A DNA stretch of 37,516 bases from Akkermansiaceae bacterium (GTDB lineage Bacteria; Verrucomicrobiota; Verrucomicrobiia; Verrucomicrobiales; Akkermansiaceae), in the NCBI GenBank assembly GCA_028822695.1, contig JAPKDA010000013.1, forward strand, positions 1-37,516, in the 5' to 3' direction. A program made the translations under genes and the position numbers. Within the stretch, counting starts at the first letter, position 1, and each line of letters starts with the position of its first letter. Of this stretch, positions 19,534 through 27,714 are shown piece after piece. Below the pieces are notes generated by a model, which saw nothing but the letters and a program-made list of their open reading frames with translations, was not told the DNA's origin and ran no database searches.

Positions 19534-20379
19534 TTAGGGATCTTCGTCGAGGCAGGAGAAGCATAGCTCGTAATCGTCTGGGGTAACGCGAAAATCTCGT
19601 TCGGGGTGGCTGTGTTCGGTGGCGCCGCAGGATTTGCAGGTGTGGAAGCACTGGCGAGTGGTGCTGGCGACTTTGGAGTTGAACTTTGCGCGGCGCACTT
19701 GGGTGGTGGCGCGATTGTTGATGTAGCCGATGATGATGGGGCCGGCCCAGAAGGAGTAGGGGAAGAGGGAGCCGAGGGCGTAGAGGAGGTGGAGTGGGTC
19801 GCCGAGCATGCCGGCGACGCCGAAGAGGGCGATGCCGATGGCGATGATGTAGGCCTTGAGGGGGAGGGCGAACATGAGGCGGAATTCGTAATGCGGAAAG
19901 ATGGTCGCGAAGGCGAAGAAGACGGCTTGGTAGAACATGGTGCTGCCCCAGGCGGCGCTGATCGGGTGGACGAAGGCGCAGATGGCGAGGAGGGTGAGGA
20001 TTTGACAGCCGATGGTGCCGTAGCAGAAGACAGAGGTGCGGAAGGATCCCCAGGAGTGCTCGAGGAGATCAGCGACCAGGAAGGCGACGTAGACGGCGAG
20101 CCCCATGCCGAGGTAGGGGTAGATGCCGCCGGTGGGGAGGACGGGTGGGAGGGCGTAGAAGGAGACGATGCGCCAGTATTCGCCAGCTTGGATTCTGCCC
20201 CAGTGGAAGGCGAGGAGGTTGTGCAGTTCTGGTTTGAGAACCAGGAGGGCGAAGACGAAGAGGTGGATGATGGAGACGGCCCGGATGAATCCCGGGATGG
20301 AGAGCCATCGGAAGCGGAGTTCGAGTGAATTGACCAATCCCACGGCCTTGAGAAAAGGGGGGGAGGGGTCGATTGACAA
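19534..20379 (-). CDS. Rhomboid-like membrane protein with C-terminal zinc ribbon, probably not a protease
   Basis: The 281-residue protein has about six hydrophobic helices between residues 30 and 225, with a rhomboid-like layout (LLEHSWGSFRTSVFCYG after helix 2). Where an active rhomboid has GxSG, this one has AAWGSTMFYQA, so the catalytic serine motif is absent. The C-terminal 45 residues form a probable zinc site with two CxxC pairs (CKSCG and CFSCLDEDP) and a polar stretch between them. The start is uncertain: a TTG at 20379 gives the length stated, and a GTG at 20343 is an alternative. It faces gcvT with only 29 bases between the two starts. Function unknown; an intramembrane binding or chaperone role is one guess. 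Confidence 0.65.
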   Translation of the reverse strand: MSIDPSPPFLKAVGLVNSLELRFRWLSIPGFIRAVSIIHLFVFALLVLKPELHNLLAFHWGRIQAGEYWRIVSFYALPPVLPTGGIYPYLGMGLAVYVAFLVADLLEHSWGSFRTSVFCYGTIGCQILTLLAICAFVHPISAAWGSTMFYQAVFFAFATIFPHYEFRLMFALPLKAYIIAIGIALFGVAGMLGDPLHLLYALGSLFPYSFWAGPIIIGYINNRATTQVRRAKFNSKVASTTRQCFHTCKSCGATEHSHPERDFRVTPDDYELCFSCLDEDP

Positions 20380-20408
20380 GTCTGATCGCCGGGCACAGAG
20401 TCCGCAGA

Positions 20409-21494
20409 ATGAGCGGAGAATTGAAGGAGAGTCCCCTGAAGGCGGTTCATGAGGAGCTGGGGGGGAAGTTGGTGCCTTTTGCTGGGTGGAACATGCCGAT
20501 TCGGTATGGGTCGATTTTGGAGGAGCATGCGGCGGTGCGGGAGACGGCGGGGGTGTTTGATATTTCGCACATGGGGCAGTTTGTGGTGACGGGGGCAGGT
20601 GCCTCGGCCTGGTTGGATGGGGTGCTGACGAATCATGTGGGGGCGCTGGGAGACGGAGAGGGGCAGTATACGTTTCTGCTGAATGAGGCCGGTGGGGTGA
20701 TTGATGATCTGATTTTGTATCGGGAAGATGCGGAGCGGTTCTTCCTGGTGGTGAATGCGGCGAAGATTGCGGAGGACTGGGCGTGGATGCAGGGGCGCTT
20801 GATCGAGGGTGTTGATTTGGAGGATCTTAGCGAGGATTTTGCCGCGATGGCCGTGCAGGGGCCGGAGGCTGTGAAGGTGTATGCGGGGATGGTGCCGGGG
20901 GCGGAATTACCGCCGCGGAATGGGATTGTCCGGGTGGAGCACGAGGGGCAGGAGTTGATCGTGTGCCGGACCGGCTACACGGGGGAGGATGGCTTTGAGT
21001 TTTTCTGTGCGGCAGCGGATGGGGCGGCTTGGTTGCGCAAGACGATTGCGGCCGGGGCGCGGGCTTGTGGGTTGGGGGCGCGGGATACGCTGCGGCTGGA
21101 GATGTGCTATCCGCTGAATGGCTCGGACCTGAGTCCGGAGCGGACTCCGTTGCAGGCTGGGTTGGGATTCTTTGTGAAGTTGGCCAAGGGGGAATTTGTG
21201 GGGAGTGATGTTCTGGCGAAGCAGAAGGAGGAGGGCTTGGGGGGGCGGCTGGTGGCGATTCAGTGCTTGGGCAAGGGGCCACCGATTCGGGGCGGGGCAG
21301 AGGTGTTTTCGGCTGAGGGGGAGCTTCTGGGAGTGCTGACCAGCGGGACGCTCTCTCCGAGCGTGGGGCTGGGGATTGGGCTGGCTTATTTACCAGTGGA
21401 GACTGCTAAAATTGGCACAGAACTGGCGATTGATGTCCGGGGACGGAAAGTTCCTGCCCAGATCGTGAAAAAGCCTTTTTACAAGAAGGCCTGA
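20409..21494 (+). CDS. gcvT: Glycine cleavage system T protein (aminomethyltransferase)
   Basis: GcvT moves the methylene group from the aminomethyl-lipoyl H protein to tetrahydrofolate, releasing ammonia. The 361-residue product shows LVPFAGWNMPIRYG near residue 22 and AVRETAGVFDISHMGQ near 43-58. The folate-site segments CRTGYTGEDGFEF and ARDTLRLEMCYPLNGSDL follow. The ATG at 20409 begins the homology; it has no strong ribosome binding site. TTGACA at 20373-20378 could be a -35 box, but its -10 partner (CAGAGT, 20396-20401) is poor. First gene of gcvT-gcvH-gcvP. No glycine riboswitch was recognised upstream. Confidence 0.95.
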   Translation: MSGELKESPLKAVHEELGGKLVPFAGWNMPIRYGSILEEHAAVRETAGVFDISHMGQFVVTGAGASAWLDGVLTNHVGALGDGEGQYTFLLNEAGGVIDDLILYREDAERFFLVVNAAKIAEDWAWMQGRLIEGVDLEDLSEDFAAMAVQGPEAVKVYAGMVPGAELPPRNGIVRVEHEGQELIVCRTGYTGEDGFEFFCAAADGAAWLRKTIAAGARACGLGARDTLRLEMCYPLNGSDLSPERTPLQAGLGFFVKLAKGEFVGSDVLAKQKEEGLGGRLVAIQCLGKGPPIRGGAEVFSAEGELLGVLTSGTLSPSVGLGIGLAYLPVETAKIGTELAIDVRGRKVPAQIVKKPFYKKA

Positions 21495-21524
21495 GCAGAT
21501 AGGAACTTCCCAGCAGATCAGCTT

Positions 21525-21902
21525 ATGAACGTTCCAGAATCATTTCGTTATACGTCAGACCACGAGTGGGTTTCGATCGAGGGAGACATTGCCACAGTCG
21601 GGGTGACCGACCATGCGCAGGAGGAGTTGACGGACGTGGTGTTCGTGGAGCTTCCAGACGCAGGGCGGGCGGTCTCGAAAGGGGAGGCGATTGCGGTGGT
21701 CGAGTCTGTGAAGGCGGCGAGCGATATTTTCTCACCGGTGACTGGTGAGGTGACTGAGGGGAATGCGGCTGCGGAGGGTGAGCCGGCGTTGGTGAATACC
21801 GATCCACACGGAACGGGATGGATTTTCAAAGTCCGGATGTCCGATCCCAGTGAGCTGGATGGAATGATGAACGCTGCGGCTTACCGTGAACTGATCAGCT
21901 GA
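21525..21902 (+). CDS. gcvH: Glycine cleavage system H protein
   Basis: GcvH is the lipoylated carrier that shuttles the aminomethyl group between P, T and L proteins. The 125-residue product has the lipoyl-domain motif VVESVKAASDIFSPVTGEV with the modified Lys63. The N-terminal YTSDHEWVSIEGD and the C-terminal PHGTGWIFKVRMSD are also typical. It starts 30 bases after gcvT and 60 bases before gcvP, in one operon. Confidence 0.97.
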   Translation: MNVPESFRYTSDHEWVSIEGDIATVGVTDHAQEELTDVVFVELPDAGRAVSKGEAIAVVESVKAASDIFSPVTGEVTEGNAAAEGEPALVNTDPHGTGWIFKVRMSDPSELDGMMNAAAYRELIS

Positions 21903-21962
21903 AGCTGGTCTTGATCGGGTGGCTGCATGATGCAGAAGCCCGAACCACGAACGAACATACTT

Positions 21963-24785
21963 ATGTCCATTCCCTCCGGATTTGCGGAGCGCCACATCGG
22001 ACCGAACGAGGCGCGTTGTCAGGAAATGCTCAATGCGCTCGGCATTGCTTCGATGGAGGCGCTGGTCGATGAAGCGGTCCCGGCGAAGATCCAATTGGAG
22101 AGTGCAATCGAGTTGCCGGATGCGCTGTCAGAGGTGGCCGCGCTGGAAGAATTGCGTGGGATCATGTCGCGCAACGTGGTGCTGAAGTCGTGCATCGGAC
22201 AGGGTTACTATGGGACGGTGACGCCGCCGGTGATTCAGCGGAACATTTTGGAGAACCCGGGTTGGTATACTGCCTACACGCCATATCAGGCGGAGATTGC
22301 GCAGGGCCGCTTGGAGGCATTGGTGAATTTCCAGACGGTGATCGTGGAGTTGACCGGATTGGATGTGGCGAATGCGTCTTTGTTGGACGAGGGGACGGCG
22401 GCGGCGGAGGCGATGGCCTTGGCGCAGGGGAGTAAGCCGAAGGGATCGGTATTTTTTGTGGATGAGCGGTGTCATCCGCAGACGATTGACGTGATGCGGA
22501 CACGGGCCGGGGCGGTCGGGGTGGAATTGGTGATTGGGTCTTGGCGGGACTATGCGCCGGAGAAGGAGACTTTCATCGGGGCTTTGGTGCAGTATCCGGC
22601 TACCGATGGTTCGGTAGAGGACTATGCGGGCTTTGCGGACACGGTGCATGGCGCGGGTGGTCTCTTGGTGGTGGCGGCTGATTTGTTGGCGCTGACGGTG
22701 CTGAAAGAGCCCGGTGCATTTGGGGCTGATCTCTGTGTGGGATCGTCGCAGCGCTTCGGGGTGCCGCTTGGTTTTGGTGGTCCGCATGCGGCGTTTATTT
22801 CCTGCATCGACAAGTTGAAGCGGAAGTTGCCGGGTCGCCTAGTGGGACTGTCGGTGGATAGTGCGGGACATCCTGCGTATCGATTGGCGCTGCAGACGCG
22901 GGAGCAACACATCCGTCGTGACAAGGCGACGTCGAACATTTGCACAGCGCAGGTGCTGCTGGCAGTGATGGCATCGATGTATGCGGTGTATCATGGTCCG
23001 GCTGGTTTGAAGGCGATTGCACAACGGGTGCAGGGTTTCGCAGGACGGTTGGCGGCGGGGTTGAAGAGTGGCGGAGTGATCGTGGAGAATGAGAGCTTCT
23101 TTGATACATTGACCGTGGGGGTCGCGGGGAAGGCGGCGGAAGTTTTGGCGGTGTCGAAGAAGGCGGGGTTTAACTTGCGACTGATCGATACGGATCGCGT
23201 GGGGGTTTCGTTGGATGAGACGACGACGGAAAAGGATGTCGCTGCGTTGCTTGGATGTTTCGGCGTGGAGGATGCCGGGAAGGCGGAAGGGACTCCGGAA
23301 GGGTTGGTGCGGACGAGTGAGTTTCTGAAGAACAGCGTTTTCAATTCGTATCACAGCGAGACCGAGATGCTGCGGTATTTGCGGCGCTTGGAGGGGAAGG
23401 ACCTGGCGCTGAACGAATCGATGATTCCGTTGGGGTCTTGCACGATGAAGCTGAATGCGGCGGCGGAGATGATGCCGGTGACCTGGCCAGAGGTGGGGGC
23501 GATTCATCCCTTTGTGCCGGAAGATCAATCAGAGGGCTATCGGGTGATGCTGGAGCAGTTGGAGGACTGGTTGGCCGAGGTGACGGGATTTGCGGCGGTG
23601 TCTTTGCAGCCGAATGCGGGATCACAGGGCGAGTATGCGGGCTTGTTGGCGATTCGGAGTTATCAGCAGGCCCGGGACGAAGGGCAGCGGGACATTTGTT
23701 TGATTCCGATGTCCGCGCACGGGACGAATCCGGCTTCGGCAGTGATGGCGGGGTTCCGGGTGGTGCCGGTGGGGTGTGATGATGATGGCAACATCGACAT
23801 GGCGAATCTTGCTGCGAAGTGTGAGAAGCACAGTGGGGAGCTTGGTGCGTTGATGGTGACCTATCCGTCGACCCATGGAGTGTTTGAGGAAACGATTTTG
23901 GATGTTTGCGACACCGTGCATCGTCATGGTGGTCAAGTCTACATGGATGGCGCGAACATGAATGCGCAGTTGGGGTTGACGAGTCCGGGGCAGATTGGGG
24001 CGGATGTTTGTCATCTCAATTTGCACAAGACCTTTTGTATTCCGCACGGTGGTGGTGGTCCGGGGATTGGGCCGATCGGGGTGGCGAAGCATCTGGTGGA
24101 GTTTTTGCCGGGGCATGCCTTGTTGAAGAATAAGGACAATGCGGTGTGTGCGGCGCCGTGGGGGAGTGCATCGATCAATGTGATTTCGTGGATGTATATG
24201 CGTATGATGGGTGCGCCGGGGTTGAAGACGGCGACGATTGTGGCTTTGCTAAATGCCAACTACATTGCGGAGCGGTTGAAGCAGCACTATCCGGTGCTCT
24301 ATACGGGAAGGAACGGTCGAGTTGCGCATGAGTGCATTATTGATTTGCGACCGATGAGCCAGGAGAGCGGAGTGACCGTGGAGGATGTCGCGAAGCGGTT
24401 GATGGATTATGGATTTCACGCGCCGACGATGAGTTGGCCGGTTTCGGGGACCTTGATGATCGAGCCGACCGAGTCGGAGTCGAAGGAGGAGCTCGATCGA
24501 TTTTGCGAAGCGATGTTGTCGATTCATGCCGAAATTCAGGAAGTGATCTCTGGCGCGGCGGATCGTGAGGACAATGTTTTACGGGGAGCGCCGCACACGG
24601 CCCGGGCCTTGTGTGCTGATGAGTGGGAGCATTCCTACTCGCGGGAGCGGGCTGCATTTCCGGTGGCGAGGTTGCGGGTGCACAAGTTCTGGCCGTCGGT
24701 GGCTAGAATTGATAATGTGCACGGTGACCGGAACCTCGTGTGCACTTGCGAGGGGATGGAGCAATTTGCACAGCCTGAGAACTAA
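21963..24785 (+). CDS. gcvP: Glycine dehydrogenase (decarboxylating), P protein
   Basis: The PLP-dependent P protein decarboxylates glycine and passes the aminomethyl group to GcvH. The 940-residue product is the fused (homodimer-type) form. It has [17 protein letters not shown] at the N-terminus and [16 protein letters not shown] near residue 80. The PLP lysine is Lys689 in [16 protein letters not shown]. The second half carries [16 protein letters not shown] near residue 500. The ATG at 21963 was preferred to one at 21927 because homology starts there. The stop TAA shares its final A with the ATG of the next gene (TAATG), so the Nudix protein is translationally coupled. Confidence 0.97.
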   Translation: MSIPSGFAERHIGPNEARCQEMLNALGIASMEALVDEAVPAKIQLESAIELPDALSEVAALEELRGIMSRNVVLKSCIGQGYYGTVTPPVIQRNILENPGWYTAYTPYQAEIAQGRLEALVNFQTVIVELTGLDVANASLLDEGTAAAEAMALAQGSKPKGSVFFVDERCHPQTIDVMRTRAGAVGVELVIGSWRDYAPEKETFIGALVQYPATDGSVEDYAGFADTVHGAGGLLVVAADLLALTVLKEPGAFGADLCVGSSQRFGVPLGFGGPHAAFISCIDKLKRKLPGRLVGLSVDSAGHPAYRLALQTREQHIRRDKATSNICTAQVLLAVMASMYAVYHGPAGLKAIAQRVQGFAGRLAAGLKSGGVIVENESFFDTLTVGVAGKAAEVLAVSKKAGFNLRLIDTDRVGVSLDETTTEKDVAALLGCFGVEDAGKAEGTPEGLVRTSEFLKNSVFNSYHSETEMLRYLRRLEGKDLALNESMIPLGSCTMKLNAAAEMMPVTWPEVGAIHPFVPEDQSEGYRVMLEQLEDWLAEVTGFAAVSLQPNAGSQGEYAGLLAIRSYQQARDEGQRDICLIPMSAHGTNPASAVMAGFRVVPVGCDDDGNIDMANLAAKCEKHSGELGALMVTYPSTHGVFEETILDVCDTVHRHGGQVYMDGANMNAQLGLTSPGQIGADVCHLNLHKTFCIPHGGGGPGIGPIGVAKHLVEFLPGHALLKNKDNAVCAAPWGSASINVISWMYMRMMGAPGLKTATIVALLNANYIAERLKQHYPVLYTGRNGRVAHECIIDLRPMSQESGVTVEDVAKRLMDYGFHAPTMSWPVSGTLMIEPTESESKEELDRFCEAMLSIHAEIQEVISGAADREDNVLRGAPHTARALCADEWEHSYSRERAAFPVARLRVHKFWPSVARIDNVHGDRNLVCTCEGMEQFAQPEN

Positions 24786-25297
24786 TGGACGATTCAGATG
24801 ATCCTTCGCCGATAGAATGGAACGCATGGACCCCGGAGATTCGGGCGACCTTGATGTTTGTGGTAGATAAGTTTGAGGTCTTGCTGATCAAGAAGCTGCG
24901 GGGGATCGGGATGGGGAAGATCAACGGTCCTGGCGGGAAGATTGATCCGGGCGAGAGCGCCTTGCAGTCGGCGGTGCGGGAGACGCAGGAGGAGTTGCAT
25001 GTGACGCCGATCAATCCGCGGAAGATGGGCGAGTTGTTTTTCGCGATGACCGATTTGCCGGATATTCACTGTCATGTGTATATGGCGAAGGAGTTCGAAG
25101 GGACGCCGACGGAGACGGATGAGGCGATTCCGAGGTGGACGCGGATGGACCAGATTCCCTATGACTTGATGTGGGAGGATGACAAGTATTGGCTTCCGCA
25201 GATGTTGGAGGATAACCGGACATTTGAAGGGCGATTCTGTTTTGAGGGGGAGAGGATCCGGTGGAAGAAGTTGGAGTTTGATGTGCCGATGTATTGA
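24785..25297 (+). CDS. Nudix hydrolase, MutT/MTH1-like
   Basis: The 170-residue protein has a Nudix box at 51-73: Gly51, Glu57, Arg65, Glu66, Glu69 and Glu70, with the usual final Gly replaced by His72. The flanking GIGMGKINGPGGKIDPGE and the later MWEDDKYWLPQML resemble MTH1/NUDT1-type enzymes that remove oxidised purine nucleoside triphosphates. That function is therefore likely but unproven. It is the fourth gene of the gcv operon, overlapping gcvP by one base (TAATG). Apart from coupling, no metabolic link to glycine cleavage is obvious. Confidence 0.85.
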   Translation: MDDSDDPSPIEWNAWTPEIRATLMFVVDKFEVLLIKKLRGIGMGKINGPGGKIDPGESALQSAVRETQEELHVTPINPRKMGELFFAMTDLPDIHCHVYMAKEFEGTPTETDEAIPRWTRMDQIPYDLMWEDDKYWLPQMLEDNRTFEGRFCFEGERIRWKKLEFDVPMY

Positions 25298-25448
25298 GGG
25301 GGGGCGGAGCCCGGTGGTTGACCACTGATTTCGCTGATGGCGCTGATTTTGGGAGAGGGGTAGCGGATGCACTTCGGGCTTTCGGAGGTTGGACGGTCGG
25401 TGGAGGGGGCGCGGTGGGGTAGGGCGAGGATGCGGTGGAGCCGCCGAC

Positions 25449-25648
25449 ACAACGCAGTTGTTCCGCGACGAAGAGTGAGATGCCCAGACAGGGAAATGCC
25501 CGCTCAAGTAAACTTGAACGGACAATCCTATCCGCTATGCCGTCCACGGCGCCGTAAGCCACGTTCCTATAAGCTCAATAGGTTGGGGACATCCTCCTGT
25601 TCCGAGTCTTCCAGTGAAGGCATGACTAAAAACTGAAGGGGCCGCCCC
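25449..25648. ncRNA. Candidate structured RNA: run of seven short hairpins
   Basis: Successive inverted repeats are visible. They are ACAAC/GTTGT (25449-25461), TCAAG/CTTGA (25504-25517), GCCG/CGGC (25539-25550, overlapping ACGGCGCCGT) and CCTAT/ATAGG (25566-25582). The rest are GGGACA/TGTTCC with one G-T pair (25586-25603), CTTC/GAAG (25608-25619) and GGGG/CCCC (25638-25648). Such density is more than usual for the spacers here. It does not match tmRNA, RNase P RNA, SRP RNA or a tRNA that I could recognise. The strand is undetermined, and a decayed mobile element is the alternative. Confidence 0.25.
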
Positions 25649-25848
25649 CATGTTTAACGCATCGGTCCGGGCTCGCCGCCGTGATAGTGACGAACACAGC
25701 AGACACCATTACTCTATCCAAGATCGGCATTCGCGCAACACGAAATCGCACTACGAAAACTATTGCCGGAACGGGTTGCAATGAGCGAATGATACGTTCA
25801 TGCTACCTCGCGCGAATCGGCGAAGGGCGTTGGTGCTGTCGGACAAGA

Positions 25849-25983
25849 TCAGGGATGGAAACAGAAGGTGAGGTTGTCGGTTTTGTAGTCGATGACTTCA
25901 GCGAGAAGGGTGCGGGTTTTGCTGAGGGTGTTGTTCTTGGGGCGGGAGGATGAGTGAAACGGGCCGAAGAGAGGGTCCGGTTT
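25849..25983 (-). pseudogene. Possible 3' remnant of an unknown gene
   Basis: A 44-codon frame without a start codon reads sensible protein near its end: TRTLLAEVIDYKTDNLTF followed by CFHP and a TGA at 25849-25851. The phrase VIDYKTD recalls the catalytic strand of RecB-like nucleases, but too little remains to assign a family. It could also be chance. Confidence 0.25.
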
Positions 25984-26038
25984 TCAGTGCCGTGCCGCCG
26001 AAAGCACGAGGAGCTTTCGCTACGGGAGGGTGGCCTGC

Positions 26039-26164
26039 GACCGAGACGGTCACGCCACGGGGGGAGAAGTATGCCCTCCTTCGTCGGGGAGGGCGCTGGT
26101 GGGCTCTGGGGCGGACTAAAGATCTGCGGTCCCAGGGGCCTGTGACCGGGACTGTCACCCTGCG
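26039..26164. repeat. Repeat mosaic at the 3' end of gltD
   Basis: Three motifs that recur in the window follow each other. ACCGAGACGGTCACGCCAC (about 26040-26058) matches 36941-36960. GGGGCGGACTAAAGATCTGC (from 26109) is an altered copy of the GGCGGACTAAAGTCCGCGG palindrome. TGTGACCGGGACTGTCACCC (26141-26160) is a variant of the GACCGGGACAGTCACC motif. The mosaic abuts the gltD stop codon. Confidence 0.75.
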
Positions 26165-26168
26165 TTAG

Positions 26169-27665
26169 TTAAGGGAGCGTGGTGCTGCCCATGAGGTAGC
26201 GGTCGCATTCGCGGGCTGCGCCACGGCCTTCGTTGATGGCCCAGACGATGAGGGACTGGCCGCGTCGCATGTCACCGGCCGCGAAGATGCCGTCGATGTT
26301 GGTGGTGTAGCGTTCGAACTCGGCCTGCACGTTGCTGCGCTGGTCGGTTTCGAGGGCGAATTGCTCGACGATTTCCTGTTCGGGTCCGAGGAAGCCCATG
26401 GCGAGGAGGGCGATGTCGCAGGGGATGGTGCGGAGGGTGCCTTCGGTCTCCTGCGGGATGAACTGACCTTTGTCGTTCTTGCCCCAGGTGATATCGACGA
26501 TCTCGAGGCCGGTGACCTTGCCCTCGTCGTCGGAGATGAATTGCTTCGTCATGACGAGGTAGGCGCGGGGGTCCTTGCCCTGGATCTCGGCGGCTTCTTC
26601 CTGACCGTAGTCCATCTTGTAAACCTTCGGCCACTCGGGCCAGGGGTTGTTGGCGGCCCGCTCCATGGGAGGCTGGGGCATGATTTCCAACTGGATGATA
26701 TTCTTGCAGCCCTGACGGAGGGAGGTGCCAACGCAATCGGTGCCGGTATCACCACCGCCGATGACGACGACGTGCTTGTCGGTCGCGTTCATGTCGGGGT
26801 TGGTGCCGTCGAAGCCGTTGTCGAGTTGGTGCTTCGTGTTGGCGGTGAGGAAATCCATGGCGAAGTGCACACCGGTGGCGTTGCGGCCGTCGATGGGGAG
26901 GTCGCGGGGCTTGGTGGCGCCGCAGCAGAGGATGACTGAATCGAAATCGGCGCGGAGTTTTTCGACGGTCCAGGTGTCGTCCTGGCCGATGTTGACGCTG
27001 CATTCGAAGGTAACACCTTCGTCTTCCATCAGCTTGATGCGACGTTCGACGACTTCGGTCTTATCGAGCTTCATGTTGGGGATGCCATACATGAGGAGTC
27101 CGCCGGGGCGGTCGGAGCGTTCGAAAACAGTGACGGTGTGGCCGGCTTGGTTGAGTTGGTCAGCGGCGGCGAGTCCGGCAGGGCCGGAACCAACCACGGC
27201 AACCTTCTTGCCGGTGCGCTCAGTTGGAGCGTGGGGAGGGAGCCAGCCTTCTTCCCAACCGCGGTCAATGATCGAGCACTCGATATTCTTGATGGTCACT
27301 GCCGGCTCGATGGATCCGAGGACGCAGGAGCCTTCGCAGGGAGCGGGGCAGACGCGGCCGGTGAACTCGGGGAAGTTGTTGGTCTTGCGGAGGCGCTGGA
27401 GGGCTTCCTTCCAACGGCCACGGTAGACGAGGTCGTTCCACTCGGGGATGAGGTTGTTGACGGGACAACCGCTAGCCATGCCGGAGAGGAGGATGCCGGT
27501 ATGGCAGTAAGGCGTGCCGCAGTCCATGCAGCGTGATGCCTGTGTGCCGACGGCTTTGTCGTCGCGGTCAGCGTGAATCTCTTTCCAGTCCTTGATGCGG
27601 TCAAGGGGGGAGCGATCGGGAATCGTTTCGCGTTCGAAGTCGAGGAATCCGGTAGGTTTACCCAT
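26169..27665 (-). CDS. gltD: Glutamate synthase small (beta) subunit
   Basis: GltD feeds NADPH electrons through FAD and iron-sulphur clusters to GltB for glutamate formation. The 498-residue product has N-terminal cluster cysteines in [12 protein letters not shown] (near residues 42-53) and in [11 protein letters not shown] and [15 protein letters not shown]-binding [17 protein letters not shown] follows near 153, and NADPH-binding [15 protein letters not shown] near 298. The last third carries [19 protein letters not shown]. The ATG at 27665 lies 49 bases after gltB in the same operon. Confidence 0.97.
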   Translation of the reverse strand: MGKPTGFLDFERETIPDRSPLDRIKDWKEIHADRDDKAVGTQASRCMDCGTPYCHTGILLSGMASGCPVNNLIPEWNDLVYRGRWKEALQRLRKTNNFPEFTGRVCPAPCEGSCVLGSIEPAVTIKNIECSIIDRGWEEGWLPPHAPTERTGKKVAVVGSGPAGLAAADQLNQAGHTVTVFERSDRPGGLLMYGIPNMKLDKTEVVERRIKLMEDEGVTFECSVNIGQDDTWTVEKLRADFDSVILCCGATKPRDLPIDGRNATGVHFAMDFLTANTKHQLDNGFDGTNPDMNATDKHVVVIGGGDTGTDCVGTSLRQGCKNIIQLEIMPQPPMERAANNPWPEWPKVYKMDYGQEEAAEIQGKDPRAYLVMTKQFISDDEGKVTGLEIVDITWGKNDKGQFIPQETEGTLRTIPCDIALLAMGFLGPEQEIVEQFALETDQRSNVQAEFERYTTNIDGIFAAGDMRRGQSLIVWAINEGRGAARECDRYLMGSTTLP

Positions 27666-27714
27666 GGTTGTGAATGTCTAGAGTGTTAAAAAGTGGATAG
27701 TTGCTTGTGTTGCC

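Larger units (their letters stand above)
25298..26168. other. Gene-poor 870-base segment with unlike composition
   Basis: No intact gene is supported. It begins with GC-rich DNA with a phrase (CTGATTTCGCTGATGGCGCT, 25325-25344) that recurs at 36850-36870. A less GC-rich block follows (about 25445-25870) with several small inverted repeats. A minus-strand frame at 25849-25983 encodes a C-terminus-like piece (TRTLLAEVIDYKTDNLTF) that may be a gene remnant. The end, 26039-26164, is a mosaic of interspersed repeats abutting gltD. Confidence 0.6.

Noticed and set aside
20373-20410. Glycine riboswitch ahead of the gcv operon
   Set aside because: There are only 29 bases between the divergent starts, and none of the conserved riboswitch core sequence is visible.
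19344-20636. Extension of the selA frame upstream to 20636, giving an 889-codon frame
   Set aside because: The added residues are Ser/Pro/Thr-rich and antisense or out of frame to other genes. SelA homology starts at the ATG at 19343.
25443-25660. 6S RNA, tmRNA or SRP RNA in the hairpin-rich block
   Set aside because: None of the conserved core sequences of these RNAs could be matched, and no long closing stem between the ends was found.
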